Assembly (NCBI GenBank): GCA_002840835.1
Contig: PHCQ01000006.1
Span: 1 to 64,000 of the forward strand
Direction of reading: 5' to 3'
DNA from: Betaproteobacteria bacterium HGW-Betaproteobacteria-16
GTDB lineage: Bacteria > Pseudomonadota > Gammaproteobacteria > Burkholderiales > Burkholderiaceae_C
DNA length: 64,000 nucleotides
Every line of letters begins with the position of its first letter. Positions within the stretch are counted from its first letter, which is position 1. The notes under the pieces were generated by a model that made no database searches, was not told the DNA's origin, and saw only the letters and a list, made by a program, of their open reading frames with translations. Of the stretch, positions 56,315-64,000 are shown piece by piece. Both the position numbers and the translations under genes were made by a program.

Positions 56315-58030
56315 TCAGGGCAACTGCGCCGTTTCCGCTGGCTGCGCTTCCACTTGTGCCGATAGGTGTTGCCACAGCAGGGCACGCAGGCGCAGTGGCC
56401 GCACCGGCTTGCGCAACACGGGAAATGCGGTCGGGGTGTCCGGCATGTGTTCGCCCGTGAGCAGGACGGCCAGTCGAATGGAGGGGTGCTGAAGCGTCTG
56501 GTGCAGCACGTCCAGACCGTTTTCGCCATCGGTCAGGCGCCAGTCGGAAAGCACAGCGTCAAAGGCCTGTCGATTCATGAGATCGATCGCCTGGGTCACC
56601 CGTTTTGCGGTGGTGACCTGAATGTTCCAGCCTTGCAGCAGTTGCACAAGCGCATTGAGCACCATCTCGTTGTCTTCCACCACCAGCACCTGCCAGGCTG
56701 GTAGCGACTCGTTTCCGTGCGGGATCCAGCTCGGCTGCACCATGCCCACTGCTGGAGGATCGGGCGCAGCTACCAGTGGCAGCCGGACTTCAAAACACGA
56801 ACCTTTGCCGGGCACCGACTTCACTTCCACCGGATGCTCGAGCAGCCGGCTCAGGCGCTGCACCGTGGCCAGGCCAAGACCGGTGCCCCTCGCCGGGTCA
56901 CGCGAAGGGTTGTTGAGCTGGGTGAATTCCTGGAACACCGTGTCCACCCGGTCCGGCGCAATGCCGATGCCTGTGTCAATTACCTGCAACCTGAGCGTTG
57001 TGCCAGAAGCACGCGCCGCGACGAGCACGCCGCCGGATTCCGTGTAGCGGATGGCGTTGCCGAGCAGGTTGGAGAGGATGCGCTCGGCCAGGATCGGATC
57101 GGTCATCACCCACCGGTCTGCGGCGTGGATCCGCAGGCGCAGACCCTTGGCCCTGGCGGTGGCGTCATGCAGCCGCGCCACCCGCAGCATCAGCTCGGGC
57201 ACATGGGTGGGAGCCGGATGGGGCTGCACCTGGCCGGCATCGAGCCGGGAAATGTCCAGGATGCCGTCGAGCAGGCGGTCCAGCGCTTCCAGGCATTGGC
57301 CCATGCGGTCGACCACCTCTGCACGGGTATCGCCCCTTGCCATCACGCTGTGGTACAGATGCATGGCCTGCAGTGGCTGGCGCAGGTCGTGACTGGCTGC
57401 CGCAAAAAATCGCTGCTTTTCATCGCGCGCGCGCTGGGCAGCGATGCGCAAGGTGATGTTTTCCTCCAGTTGATGGCTGCGGTCGTGCACCAGCCGAAGC
57501 ATGAGCAGGACAAAGCTGGCGCCAATCAGTCCGAGCACCCACATGTAAGGCTGGGGACTGAGCATCAGGCTGAACACGATGGGGCCCAGCAGCAAGGGAA
57601 GGGCGAGTTTGAGCGTGCTGCCGTGCGACGAAGCCGAGAACGAGAAGGCGATGCAACTCGACACCATGGCCACGGTCAGGGCCAACTGGCCCGGGGCATT
57701 TGCCGGATCGAACAGCAGGACGCCGGCACTTCCCCAGGCGAATGCACTGAAGAGCACCCGGACACGATGCCACATCAAGGTGCGCTGAACGGCCCGGGAC
57801 TGAGCTGCGGGTATCTGCAGCGGCAGCAACACGCGAAACGCCTGGCCTGTGAAGACCATCGTCAACCAGAACACAGCCGCCACCAGATGGTCCGGGTAGC
57901 CAAAGTAGCCCGCCATGAGCAGGCTGATCAGGCCTTGCCCAAGGAGTGAGCTCACCGGTGCGCGCATGCTCAGGCGAAGCACCTCCCTCTGCACAGAGAG
58001 GTGGTCGAGTTCAGCCTGCGACGTCGTCAT
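56315..58030 (-). CDS. Membrane hybrid histidine kinase with C-terminal receiver
   Basis: Two-component sensor of 571 residues. The N-terminal half has about six hydrophobic segments between 24 and 182 with no recognisable extracellular domain. His214 in AASHDLRQPLQAMH is the phospho-acceptor, and the HATPase domain has NLLGNAIRYT and DTGIGIAP, GTGLGLATV. The receiver has EDNE (452-455) and Asp496 in LSDWRLTDG. It is 14 bases downstream of the LuxR-type regulator on the same strand, so response regulator then kinase form an operon. The likely flow is phosphotransfer to the regulator or to the internal receiver; the ligand is unknown. Confidence 0.93.
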   Translation of the reverse strand: MTTSQAELDHLSVQREVLRLSMRAPVSSLLGQGLISLLMAGYFGYPDHLVAAVFWLTMVFTGQAFRVLLPLQIPAAQSRAVQRTLMWHRVRVLFSAFAWGSAGVLLFDPANAPGQLALTVAMVSSCIAFSFSASSHGSTLKLALPLLLGPIVFSLMLSPQPYMWVLGLIGASFVLLMLRLVHDRSHQLEENITLRIAAQRARDEKQRFFAAASHDLRQPLQAMHLYHSVMARGDTRAEVVDRMGQCLEALDRLLDGILDISRLDAGQVQPHPAPTHVPELMLRVARLHDATARAKGLRLRIHAADRWVMTDPILAERILSNLLGNAIRYTESGGVLVAARASGTTLRLQVIDTGIGIAPDRVDTVFQEFTQLNNPSRDPARGTGLGLATVQRLSRLLEHPVEVKSVPGKGSCFEVRLPLVAAPDPPAVGMVQPSWIPHGNESLPAWQVLVVEDNEMVLNALVQLLQGWNIQVTTAKRVTQAIDLMNRQAFDAVLSDWRLTDGENGLDVLHQTLQHPSIRLAVLLTGEHMPDTPTAFPVLRKPVRPLRLRALLWQHLSAQVEAQPAETAQLP

Positions 58031-58044
58031 GCGGAGCGGGCCGT

Positions 58045-58689
58045 TCAGCGCACTGCCACGCGCGCGAGCATGACGGCCTGCAGCCGGTTCGCTACGCCCA
58101 TCTTGTCGAAGATGGCATCCAGATGGTTTTTTACCGTGGCCGGCGAAATGCCCAGCGTCTGTGCGATCACCTTGTTGCTGGCTCCGGAGGCAAGCAGCCG
58201 CAACACGTCCATCTGCCGCACGGTGAGGCCGAAGTCGGCGGGGGGGTCTTCGGTATTGCCGGTGCCTTGAAAATCTGCGTACGCCGTGCCGCCCTGGGAC
58301 AGCGTCTGCAGGGCCGCCAGCAGGCTGTTCATTTCCTGCGCCTTGGACAGGCAGGCCACCAGCCCAGCTTCACGCGCACGTTGGGGCAGTTGCGGATCGT
58401 CTTCACCAGAGATGAGGCCGAAGCCGACTTCCGGGTGCTGGCCGCGCAGTTCGGTGGCACAGACCAGACCGTTGACGCCTGGCAACTTGTAGTCGATCAG
58501 CACCAGATCGAAACGGTCTGCTTGTCTGGCCAGCAGCTCCCTGGCCTGCTCGCGGGTGGCCACGGCCACCAGGTCGGCACCGTTTGCCAGCTGGCGCATG
58601 GCCATCACAAAGCTGTCCCGGAACAGGGGGTGATCGTCCACCAGCAGCAGACCGAATCCGGCAAGCGTGTCCAAAGGGCTGACCTCCAT
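58045..58689 (-). CDS. LuxR-family (NarL/FixJ) response regulator
   Basis: DNA-binding regulator of 214 residues. The receiver has the acidic pair DD (18-19), phospho-acceptor Asp66 in LIDYKLP, and a Lys near 116. The LuxR HTH (about 150-205) has LTVRQMDVLRLLASGASNKVIA and SPATVKNHLDAI. It is the first gene of the regulator-kinase operon. It diverges, 121 bases away, from the unknown lipoprotein gene, whose intergenic region carries a dyad. Autoregulation and control of the lipoprotein are inferred. Confidence 0.93.
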   Translation of the reverse strand: MEVSPLDTLAGFGLLLVDDHPLFRDSFVMAMRQLANGADLVAVATREQARELLARQADRFDLVLIDYKLPGVNGLVCATELRGQHPEVGFGLISGEDDPQLPQRAREAGLVACLSKAQEMNSLLAALQTLSQGGTAYADFQGTGNTEDPPADFGLTVRQMDVLRLLASGASNKVIAQTLGISPATVKNHLDAIFDKMGVANRLQAVMLARVAVR

Positions 58690-58731
58690 CGCAGCGTTCT
58701 CGAAGCATAGCCACTTCGGGCGCTGAGGATC

Positions 58732-58749
58732 ATAGGCTGATCGGCCTAT
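58732..58749. promoter_or_regulatory. ATAGGC-N6-GCCTAT dyad in the divergent promoter
   Basis: Perfect 6-bp arms ATAGGC (58732-58737) and GCCTAT (58744-58749) flank TGATCG; the whole 18-mer matches its reverse complement at 16 positions. It lies midway between the response-regulator and lipoprotein starts. Two-fold symmetry and location fit a LuxR-type response regulator operator. Confidence 0.5.
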
Positions 58750-58810
58750 TGCGCAAAGCCGTGCCGGGGTCGGAGACTGGCGCCCTCATTCACCAGGCAG
58801 GAAAAATCCC

Positions 58811-59875
58811 ATGAAAACTCATCCGATTCAAGAAGCAGGCACCGGCCGCCACCCATTGCTGCGTTGGCGTTTCGCGCTGGGCAGCATCGCATTGGCTGCC
58901 GCACTGAGCGCATGTGGAGGCGGTGATTCCGGCGACGGCGCAAGCACATCCCTTGATGGCGCCGGCGCTTCCGCCAGAGACGTGCCGCTCGCGTCAGCCG
59001 ACATGACTGCCCTGCTCAATGCCTATGTCTACCACCTCGGCCAAAGCACGCCGGTGGTGGTTGGTGGTTCCACGGTGGGTGCCATGGTGGCTGAGCAGGC
59101 CAGCTCGGCGGGATCGGCGTCGCCGGGTGCAGCGATCGATTCAGGCGATGTTGAAGAGCTGCGGCCAGCGGGACGATCAGGGCCGATCGCCATTCCGAAG
59201 GAGGCCCGGCCGTGTCCTGCCGGTGGCACGGTCGACACGACGGATCTGGGGAGCGTGGTCGGCGTTCGTTTTGCTTCCTGTTCGATTCCTGTTGGCGGTG
59301 TCCTGAACACCTTCAACGGGACCGTCTCGGTGGATGCGGCTCCCGGCAATGTCCGCGCCGACACCGATGTGGAAATCCGGACCACGGGGGGAGGCCGCAA
59401 CGATCTGATCCGGGTGTACTTTCAGAATCTGAATGTCCAGAGTCGCGGCTCGGCCTGCAACGAGACGGTGACCATGGGCGTGGGTCGACTGTCGGGCAAC
59501 TCGGCGGCTGGCACCTACAGCATCGAGTGGCGTGATGTGACTTCGGACCGCCGGCCAGACGGCCGGGATTGCACCTGGAACCTGTCCTTGCGTGTGTTGT
59601 CGGACGGCGTTTATGCCAGCGATTCAAGCGCTCCACCGGTACCCCCGGTGCGCCAGTCGCTGGACATTCGCACCCTGGAGCCACTGCGGTACTCGCCATC
59701 CGGCGTGGTCGGCTCGCTCAACCTGCCAGTGGGGGGGAGTGTGTTGCTGCGCAACCTGGAAAGCGGCGCCCAGACCACCTTGCGCATTGCCGACGGCGGC
59801 GTGTATGTGAGCGTCTCAGGTGCCGAAACCTTCCTCAGCAACGCGGAGCTGCTGGCCCGCGCGCGCGGAGGCTGA
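58811..59875 (+). CDS. Secreted lipoprotein of unknown function
   Basis: I do not recognise a family. The 354 residues begin with a signal sequence ending in lipobox LSAC (Cys35) and then GGGDSGDGAS, a tether. Four further Cys (in RPCPAG, ASCSIP, SACNET, RDCTWN) could form two disulfides in the periplasm. The body is rich in Gly, Ser, Val and Thr with alternating hydrophobics, suggesting beta structure. A terminal segment has SVLLRNLESGAQTTLRIADG. AGGA lies eight bases before the ATG. It is followed after three bases by the DUF4892-OmpA gene, so they are one operon. Confidence 0.85.
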   Translation: MKTHPIQEAGTGRHPLLRWRFALGSIALAAALSACGGGDSGDGASTSLDGAGASARDVPLASADMTALLNAYVYHLGQSTPVVVGGSTVGAMVAEQASSAGSASPGAAIDSGDVEELRPAGRSGPIAIPKEARPCPAGGTVDTTDLGSVVGVRFASCSIPVGGVLNTFNGTVSVDAAPGNVRADTDVEIRTTGGGRNDLIRVYFQNLNVQSRGSACNETVTMGVGRLSGNSAAGTYSIEWRDVTSDRRPDGRDCTWNLSLRVLSDGVYASDSSAPPVPPVRQSLDIRTLEPLRYSPSGVVGSLNLPVGGSVLLRNLESGAQTTLRIADGGVYVSVSGAETFLSNAELLARARGG

Positions 59876-59878
59876 GCC

Positions 59879-60793
59879 ATGGCTTCCATTCAACCGATAC
59901 TTGTCAGCTTGATGAGCGGACTGTTGCTGGCCCAGGTCGCCCAGGCAGACACTTCGAAACCCAGCGATCACGAACTGATTTCACCCTATCAGGGTTCGGT
60001 GTTGCGCGAACGGGTCGATGAGGCGTTCAATGCCTACCGCCGCATCGTGGGCACTGGGCGCGACGGCGCCGTGACGGAAGCTGTCGAGGGAAAGCTCAGT
60101 CGCCTGCGCTACGACAATCCTGAAGGTCGCTCGACGCTTGAGATCGAACGGAACTACCGCCAGGCCCTGGAGGGCAAAGGACTCGTGGTGAACTTTCAGT
60201 GCGCAGGAAAGCAGGCATGCCGCCACAACAGCAAGCCGACCTGGACAAGCATCAATGGCCTGAACCTGGGGGTGGGTGGTGACGTTCGCTATTTCACTGG
60301 CCGCCTGCCATCAGGCACCGGCCACGTGTACGTGAGCGTGGCGATCAATCCTCAGAGGACTTACCTGCACATCGCAGAGCCTGCAGACATGCAGGCCAGT
60401 ATGGTGAAGGTGGATGCCGTGGCATTGGCCAGTGCCCTGGAGACCCAGGGCAAGGTCGATTTGCCGGGCATCTTTTTCGACAGCGGCACGGCGCGCCTGC
60501 AGGCCACATCAGATCCGGCACTGGACGCCGCAGCGGGCCTGCTCAGGCAATACCCGTCGCTGGCGCTCGAGGTGGTGGGCCACACCGACAGCCAGGGCGG
60601 CGAGGCTTTCAACCTGGATCTCTCGCAGCAGAGAGCGGCTGCCGTGGTGAATGCCCTGGTGAGCCGAGGCATTGACGCGAAGCGCCTGGGCGCGCGCGGG
60701 CAGGGGCTGGCGCAACCGGTGGCCGACAACACAACCGAAGAAGGGCGCGCCCGGAACCGCCGTGTGGAGCTCGTTCGCCGCGCAGGCTCCTAG
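59879..60793 (+). CDS. DUF4892-OmpA family outer-membrane/periplasmic protein
   Basis: The 304 residues have a signal peptide (about 1-23), a DUF4892-like domain (about 28-180, with EGRSTLEIERNYRQALEGKG and CAGKQACRH), and a C-terminal OmpA-like peptidoglycan-binding domain (about 205-300, LALEVVGHTDSQGGEAFNLD and RRVELVRR). It probably anchors to peptidoglycan. Directly downstream of the unknown lipoprotein, it may form an envelope complex with it. Confidence 0.87.
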   Translation: MASIQPILVSLMSGLLLAQVAQADTSKPSDHELISPYQGSVLRERVDEAFNAYRRIVGTGRDGAVTEAVEGKLSRLRYDNPEGRSTLEIERNYRQALEGKGLVVNFQCAGKQACRHNSKPTWTSINGLNLGVGGDVRYFTGRLPSGTGHVYVSVAINPQRTYLHIAEPADMQASMVKVDAVALASALETQGKVDLPGIFFDSGTARLQATSDPALDAAAGLLRQYPSLALEVVGHTDSQGGEAFNLDLSQQRAAAVVNALVSRGIDAKRLGARGQGLAQPVADNTTEEGRARNRRVELVRRAGS

Positions 60794-60844
60794 AGTTGCC
60801 TGAGACCAAGGCGCAGTGGTCCTGGGTGGCCCGATAATCGCCAG

Positions 60845-61588
60845 ATGTCTTCTCCCAAAGTGCTTTTCGGCTTTCACGCCGTGGGCGTGCGCCTGAAAAC
60901 CGCGCCGCAGTCCATCATCGAGATCTATTACGAGCCAACGCGGCGCGATGCCCGCATGCGCCAGTTCCTGGAGCGGGCGCGCGAGGCCAATGCCCGCCTC
61001 ATTGAAGCTGACGGTCTGCGCATTGCCAAACTGGCGGGCAGCCATGGCCACCAGGGGGTGGCCGCGCGGGTGGAGGCCGTCACCCAGGTTCGTTCGCTTG
61101 ACGAATTGCTGGAGCAACTGGAGCCCACTGGCGTGCCCCCGCTGCTGCTGGTGCTCGACGGCATCACAGACCCTCACAACCTGGGCGCCTGCCTGCGCGT
61201 GGCCGATGGTGCTGGTGCCCATGCGGTGATCGCGCCCAAGGACCATGCTGCCGGCATCAACGCCACCGTGGCCAAAGTGGCCAGCGGCGCGGCAGAGACC
61301 ATGCCTTACTTCATGGTGACCAACCTGGCACGCACCCTGGGCGAACTCAAGGAGCGCAACATCTGGATCATCGGTACCAGCGACGACGCACCCAAGACGC
61401 TGTACCAGGTGGACCTCAAAGGTCCGGTGGCCCTGGTGCTGGGCGCTGAAGGCGCGGGCATGCGCCAGCTCACCCGCAAGACCTGCGACGAGCTGGTCAG
61501 CATTCCCATGGCAGGCGCGGTGGAGAGTCTCAACGTGTCGGTGGCCAGTGGTGTCTGCCTCTATGAGGCGCTGCGTCAGCGCAGCTGA
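60845..61588 (+). CDS. rlmB: 23S rRNA (guanosine-2'-O)-methyltransferase RlmB
   Basis: SpoU-family enzyme that methylates G2251. The 247 residues have an N-terminal substrate-binding domain (about 5-75, LFGFHAVGVRL) and a trefoil-knot SPOUT catalytic domain with DGITDPHNLGACLR, IPMAGAVESLNVSVA and an ALVLGAEGAGMR loop. Length is standard (243 in E. coli). It is 51 bases after the OmpA gene and 17 before the sirtuin. Confidence 0.96.
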   Translation: MSSPKVLFGFHAVGVRLKTAPQSIIEIYYEPTRRDARMRQFLERAREANARLIEADGLRIAKLAGSHGHQGVAARVEAVTQVRSLDELLEQLEPTGVPPLLLVLDGITDPHNLGACLRVADGAGAHAVIAPKDHAAGINATVAKVASGAAETMPYFMVTNLARTLGELKERNIWIIGTSDDAPKTLYQVDLKGPVALVLGAEGAGMRQLTRKTCDELVSIPMAGAVESLNVSVASGVCLYEALRQRS

Positions 61589-61605
61589 CCTGCCCGGACG
61601 CAGCC

Positions 61606-62331
61606 ATGCGGGACACCGTGCGCCAATGGATGACCGAAGCGCAACATGTGGTGGTGGTCACCGGGGCGGGCATGAGTGCAGAGTCAGGCGTGCCCACATT
61701 CCGCGATGCGTTGACCGGGCTCTGGGCGCGCTTCAAGCCGGAAGAACTGGCGACCGAACAGGCTTTCAGGGCCGATCCACAGCGGGTGTGGGACTGGTAT
61801 GTCTCACGGCGCGAAGCCGTTGCCCTGGTGCAGCCCAATGCGGGACACACGGCTCTGGCGGCATTCCAGTCCCGGTACCCGGGCCGCCTGACCGTGGTCA
61901 CCCAGAACGTTGACGGCCTGCACCAGCGTGCAGGCAGCGTGCCCACCATTGCGTTGCATGGCGCGTTGGCCGAAGATAGATGGCTGGACGCGCCGCGCGC
62001 CTGTTGCACCGCTGATTCGATCGAAGGCGGCAGACCACCACGGTGCGGCGCATGTGGCAATATGCGCCGGCCTTCGGTGGTCTGGTTTGGGGAACCGTTG
62101 CCCTCAGCCGCACTGGAAGCGGCTGAGCATGCGGTGCAGCAATGCGATCTGATGCTGGTGGTGGGAACCTCGGGCGTGGTGTACCCTGCGGCGGGCCTGG
62201 TCCTCGGTGCTCGCCAGCTCGGCGCGCGTGTGGTGATGGTCAATCCGGAGGTGACCGAACTCGACATCGTGGCCGATGCATGCCTGCGTGAGCCCGCTGC
62301 GCGCTGCCTTCCATTGCTGCTGGCGGACTGA
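61606..62331 (+). CDS. cobB: Sir2-family NAD-dependent protein deacylase
   Basis: Removes acyl groups from Lys side chains using NAD+. The 241 residues have GAGMSAESGVPTFR (20-33), the catalytic His118 in ALHG, and Tyr65/Arg68 in WYVSR, the pair that confers desuccinylase/demalonylase activity in class III sirtuins. The Zn ligands look like Cys133-Cys134 adjacent (RACC) rather than CxxC, with the second pair Cys147/Cys150 in CGAC. Whether zinc binds normally is unclear. It is 17 bases after rlmB. Confidence 0.92.
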   Translation: MRDTVRQWMTEAQHVVVVTGAGMSAESGVPTFRDALTGLWARFKPEELATEQAFRADPQRVWDWYVSRREAVALVQPNAGHTALAAFQSRYPGRLTVVTQNVDGLHQRAGSVPTIALHGALAEDRWLDAPRACCTADSIEGGRPPRCGACGNMRRPSVVWFGEPLPSAALEAAEHAVQQCDLMLVVGTSGVVYPAAGLVLGARQLGARVVMVNPEVTELDIVADACLREPAARCLPLLLAD

Positions 62332-62427
62332 AATCGGTCATCGCCCAGCGCTGAACGCGCGGTAAAGTCTATGCCGGTCGAATTCCCGCGCCGCTTCATC
62401 GGGCGCTCTGTTTTTTGAGGAGCTTTC

Positions 62428-63660
62428 ATGGACATTGTCGAACGCGTCAAGGCCATCTTGCTGAAACCGGCGGAAACCTGGCCAGTCATTGAACAAGAGG
62501 CCACGGACATCGGGCGCATCTACAAGGAATACCTGCTCATCCTGGCGGCCATTCCTGCCGTGGCCGGCTTCATCGGCATGAGCCTGATCGGCTTCGGCGG
62601 ATTCGGCATGAGCTTCCGGGTTCCCCTTCTGGCCGGTCTTGGCAACATGGTGGTCAGCTACGTGCTATCGCTGGTGATGGTCTTCGTGATGTCGCTGATC
62701 GCCAATGCCCTGGCCCCCACCTTTGGCGGCGAGAAGAACGCACTGAACGCGCTCAAGTTGATGGCGTACGGGAGCACCGCGGCGATGGTGGGGGGCATCT
62801 TCAGCCTGTTGCCCATGCTGTCCATGCTTGGTCTGCTCGCCGCGCTCTACTCCATCTACCTGATCTACACCGGCATTCCGGTCCTGATGAAGGCGCCGGC
62901 TGGCAAGGCGGCTGGCTACACCGCCGTGCTGGTGGTGTGCGGCATTGTGGCCGGGGTGATCCTGGCCGCCGCGAGCGCGCTCTTCGGTGGCGGCCGAGGC
63001 ATGGGGCCGATGATGGGTGACGGCTCGCCGAACATGTCCATCAAGGTGCCGGGGGCAGAGATTTCGGTCGACACCGCCAAGCTCGAAGAAGCCTCCCGCA
63101 AAATGGAAGAGGCCGGCAAGCGCTTGGAAGAAGCACAAGCCAAGGGTGACACCGCCGCAGCAAGCAAGGCCATGGGCGAGATGTTTGGCGCGGCCCTGGG
63201 CGGGCAGGGTGGCAAGCCTTTCCAGCCAGAGGAGCTTCAAAAATACATTCCGCAGAGCCTGGGTGACATGGAGCGCAGCGAGTTCGAAGCGCGCTCGGAT
63301 GCGGCGATGGGCATGAACATTTCCAGTGTCACTGCCAAGTACCAGGGCAGTGATGGCGGTGTGGATGTCAAGGTGCAGGACATCGGTTCGGTGCCTGCGC
63401 TGTCCATGGCCATGGGCGCCTGGGCCCAGTCCACGGTGAACCGCGAAACCGCCGACGAAGTCGAGCGCATTTTTCAGCGCGATGGCGTGTCCTTCAAGGA
63501 GGAGTACCGCAAGGACGGGTCCCGGTCAGAAATGACCATGATGCTGCCCAACGGCATCTTGCTGGAATTCCAGGGTGACAACCTGGACATGGATGCCTTG
63601 CGAACGGCCGCCGCGCGCGTCGACATCAAGGGGCTCGCAAGCCTGAAACGGGCGAAGTGA
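62428..63660 (+). CDS. Yip1-domain membrane protein with long C-terminal region
   Basis: The 410 residues start with a Yip1 domain (about 5-185) containing five likely membrane segments (about 35-57, 66-92, 112-132, 134-154 and 163-187). A soluble C-terminal half follows, with a helix ISVDTAKLEEASRKMEEAGK (212-231), then a mixed region with VTAKYQGSDGGVDVKVQDIG. The C-terminal half is not one I recognise. The ATG follows GAGGAG by about seven bases. Membrane or stress role unknown. Confidence 0.86.
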   Translation: MDIVERVKAILLKPAETWPVIEQEATDIGRIYKEYLLILAAIPAVAGFIGMSLIGFGGFGMSFRVPLLAGLGNMVVSYVLSLVMVFVMSLIANALAPTFGGEKNALNALKLMAYGSTAAMVGGIFSLLPMLSMLGLLAALYSIYLIYTGIPVLMKAPAGKAAGYTAVLVVCGIVAGVILAAASALFGGGRGMGPMMGDGSPNMSIKVPGAEISVDTAKLEEASRKMEEAGKRLEEAQAKGDTAAASKAMGEMFGAALGGQGGKPFQPEELQKYIPQSLGDMERSEFEARSDAAMGMNISSVTAKYQGSDGGVDVKVQDIGSVPALSMAMGAWAQSTVNRETADEVERIFQRDGVSFKEEYRKDGSRSEMTMMLPNGILLEFQGDNLDMDALRTAAARVDIKGLASLKRAK

Positions 63661-63710
63661 GCAGGTTGAGGGGGCTGTCCTCATATGGCAGGCCCGATTC
63701 GGAAGACCTG

Positions 63711-64000
63711 TCAGACCCAGCCGAGCGCCCCCAGCACGGCGCCAGCGCCGATGAGCCACAGCAGGTGGACCCGGGTTCGCCACACGAGCAAGGTGGCCAC
63801 CGCTGTGAGCAGCCAGAGCGGCCAGTCCCGTGCCGGGTGGTCGTGCGAACCGGTGAGCAACCAGCCGGTGGCGATCAACAGGGCAATCACGATTGGAGCC
63901 ATGCCGGTCTTGAACGCGCGCACCGCTCGCAACTCGCGGTTCCGGTGTGCCCAGCGCGTGGCGGTGTAGGTCAGCACGGAAGAGGGCAGCATGATGGCCA
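63711..64000 (-). CDS. ChrA-type chromate transporter, N-terminus cut off by window edge
   Basis: The 96 visible residues end at TGA. They have hydrophobic segments PIVIALLIATGWLLTG, WPLWLLTAVATLLVW and LLWLIGAGAVLGALGW, plus the conserved AVRAFKTGMAP region. This matches the C-terminal end of a ChrA-family half-unit (chromate/sulfate exporter). The frame stays open to the window end, so the real start is outside. Substrate is unproven. It converges with the Yip1-domain gene. Confidence 0.65.
   Translation of the reverse strand, partial: AIMLPSSVLTYTATRWAHRNRELRAVRAFKTGMAPIVIALLIATGWLLTGSHDHPARDWPLWLLTAVATLLVWRTRVHLLWLIGAGAVLGALGWV

Noticed and set aside
54898-56529. 543-residue version of the esterase extending into the ABC gene
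   Set aside because: The extension is antisense to the ABC ATPase; a signal peptide begins at 55563.

Overview
This window is conserved chromosome of a GC-rich betaproteobacterium, most likely Burkholderiales, family Comamonadaceae (Hydrogenophaga/Acidovorax-like). Two diagnostic gene strings support this: thrS-infC-rpmI-rplT-pheS-pheT-ihfA-merR-tRNA-Pro, and rlmN-pilW-rodZ-ispG-hisS-yfgM-bamB-der-hfq-hflX-hflK-hflC-hisZ-purA. The genus is inferred from gene order and protein style, not from a search. I see no insertion sequence, prophage, CRISPR array, integrase or att site. Gene density is high, and long open frames on the opposite strand are GC-rich shadows.

Layout. 0-0.4 kb: truncated EamA-type permease (minus). 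0.8-2.2 kb: isocitrate lyase behind an unusually A/T-rich promoter with two palindromes. 2.2-10.7 kb: translation cluster (ThrRS, IF3, L35, L20, PheRS alpha and beta), IHF-alpha, a MerR regulator and tRNA-Pro(GGG). Its leaders are rich in hairpins and terminators. 10.7-15.5 kb (minus): PrkA kinase, YeaH/DUF444 and SpoVR, a stress-associated trio. 15.8-18.0 kb: methyltransferase, NlpC/P60 peptidase and isochorismatase-like hydrolase. 18.2-28.2 kb: propionyl-CoA synthetase, an ArsR-type regulator, and the 2-oxoglutarate dehydrogenase operon sucA-sucB-[SHOCT/PspC protein]-lpdA, then the ZapE/AFG1 ATPase. 28.3-33.1 kb: PP2C phosphatase, an XPD-like Fe-S helicase (DinG/YoaA), and BamD facing RluD. 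33.3-37.2 kb: scpB, rluB, ndk, rlmN. 37.2-51.7 kb: pilus, cell-shape, isoprenoid, tRNA-charging, outer-membrane, ribosome-GTPase, Hfq, HflKC, histidine and purine genes, all on the plus strand. 51.8-56.3 kb: phosphoribosyltransferase, PLP lyase, a small Lys/Glu-rich protein, MnmH, and a TesA-like esterase facing a YbbA-like ABC ATPase. 56.3-60.8 kb: hybrid histidine kinase and LuxR-type response regulator, divergent from an unknown lipoprotein and a DUF4892-OmpA protein. 60.8-64 kb: rlmB, a sirtuin, a Yip1-domain protein and the C-terminus of a ChrA-like transporter.

How the genes connect. Acetate and propionate use (aceA, prpE) and TCA flux (sucAB-lpdA) form one metabolic theme. The core is translation, RNA modification (rluD, rluB, rlmN, rlmB, mnmH) and envelope assembly (bamB, bamD, rodZ, pilW).

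The least explained material is regulatory. It includes a thrS leader with a Thr-anticodon-like apical loop followed by a terminator just before the start codon; tandem GAAA-tetraloop hairpins before rpmI-rplT; an AUA start for infC; paired palindromes before aceA; and a dyad in the promoter shared by the response regulator and the unknown lipoprotein. I found no convincing wholly new multi-gene system. The best candidate for an undescribed pathway is the 56.3-60.8 kb two-component/lipoprotein/OmpA block.
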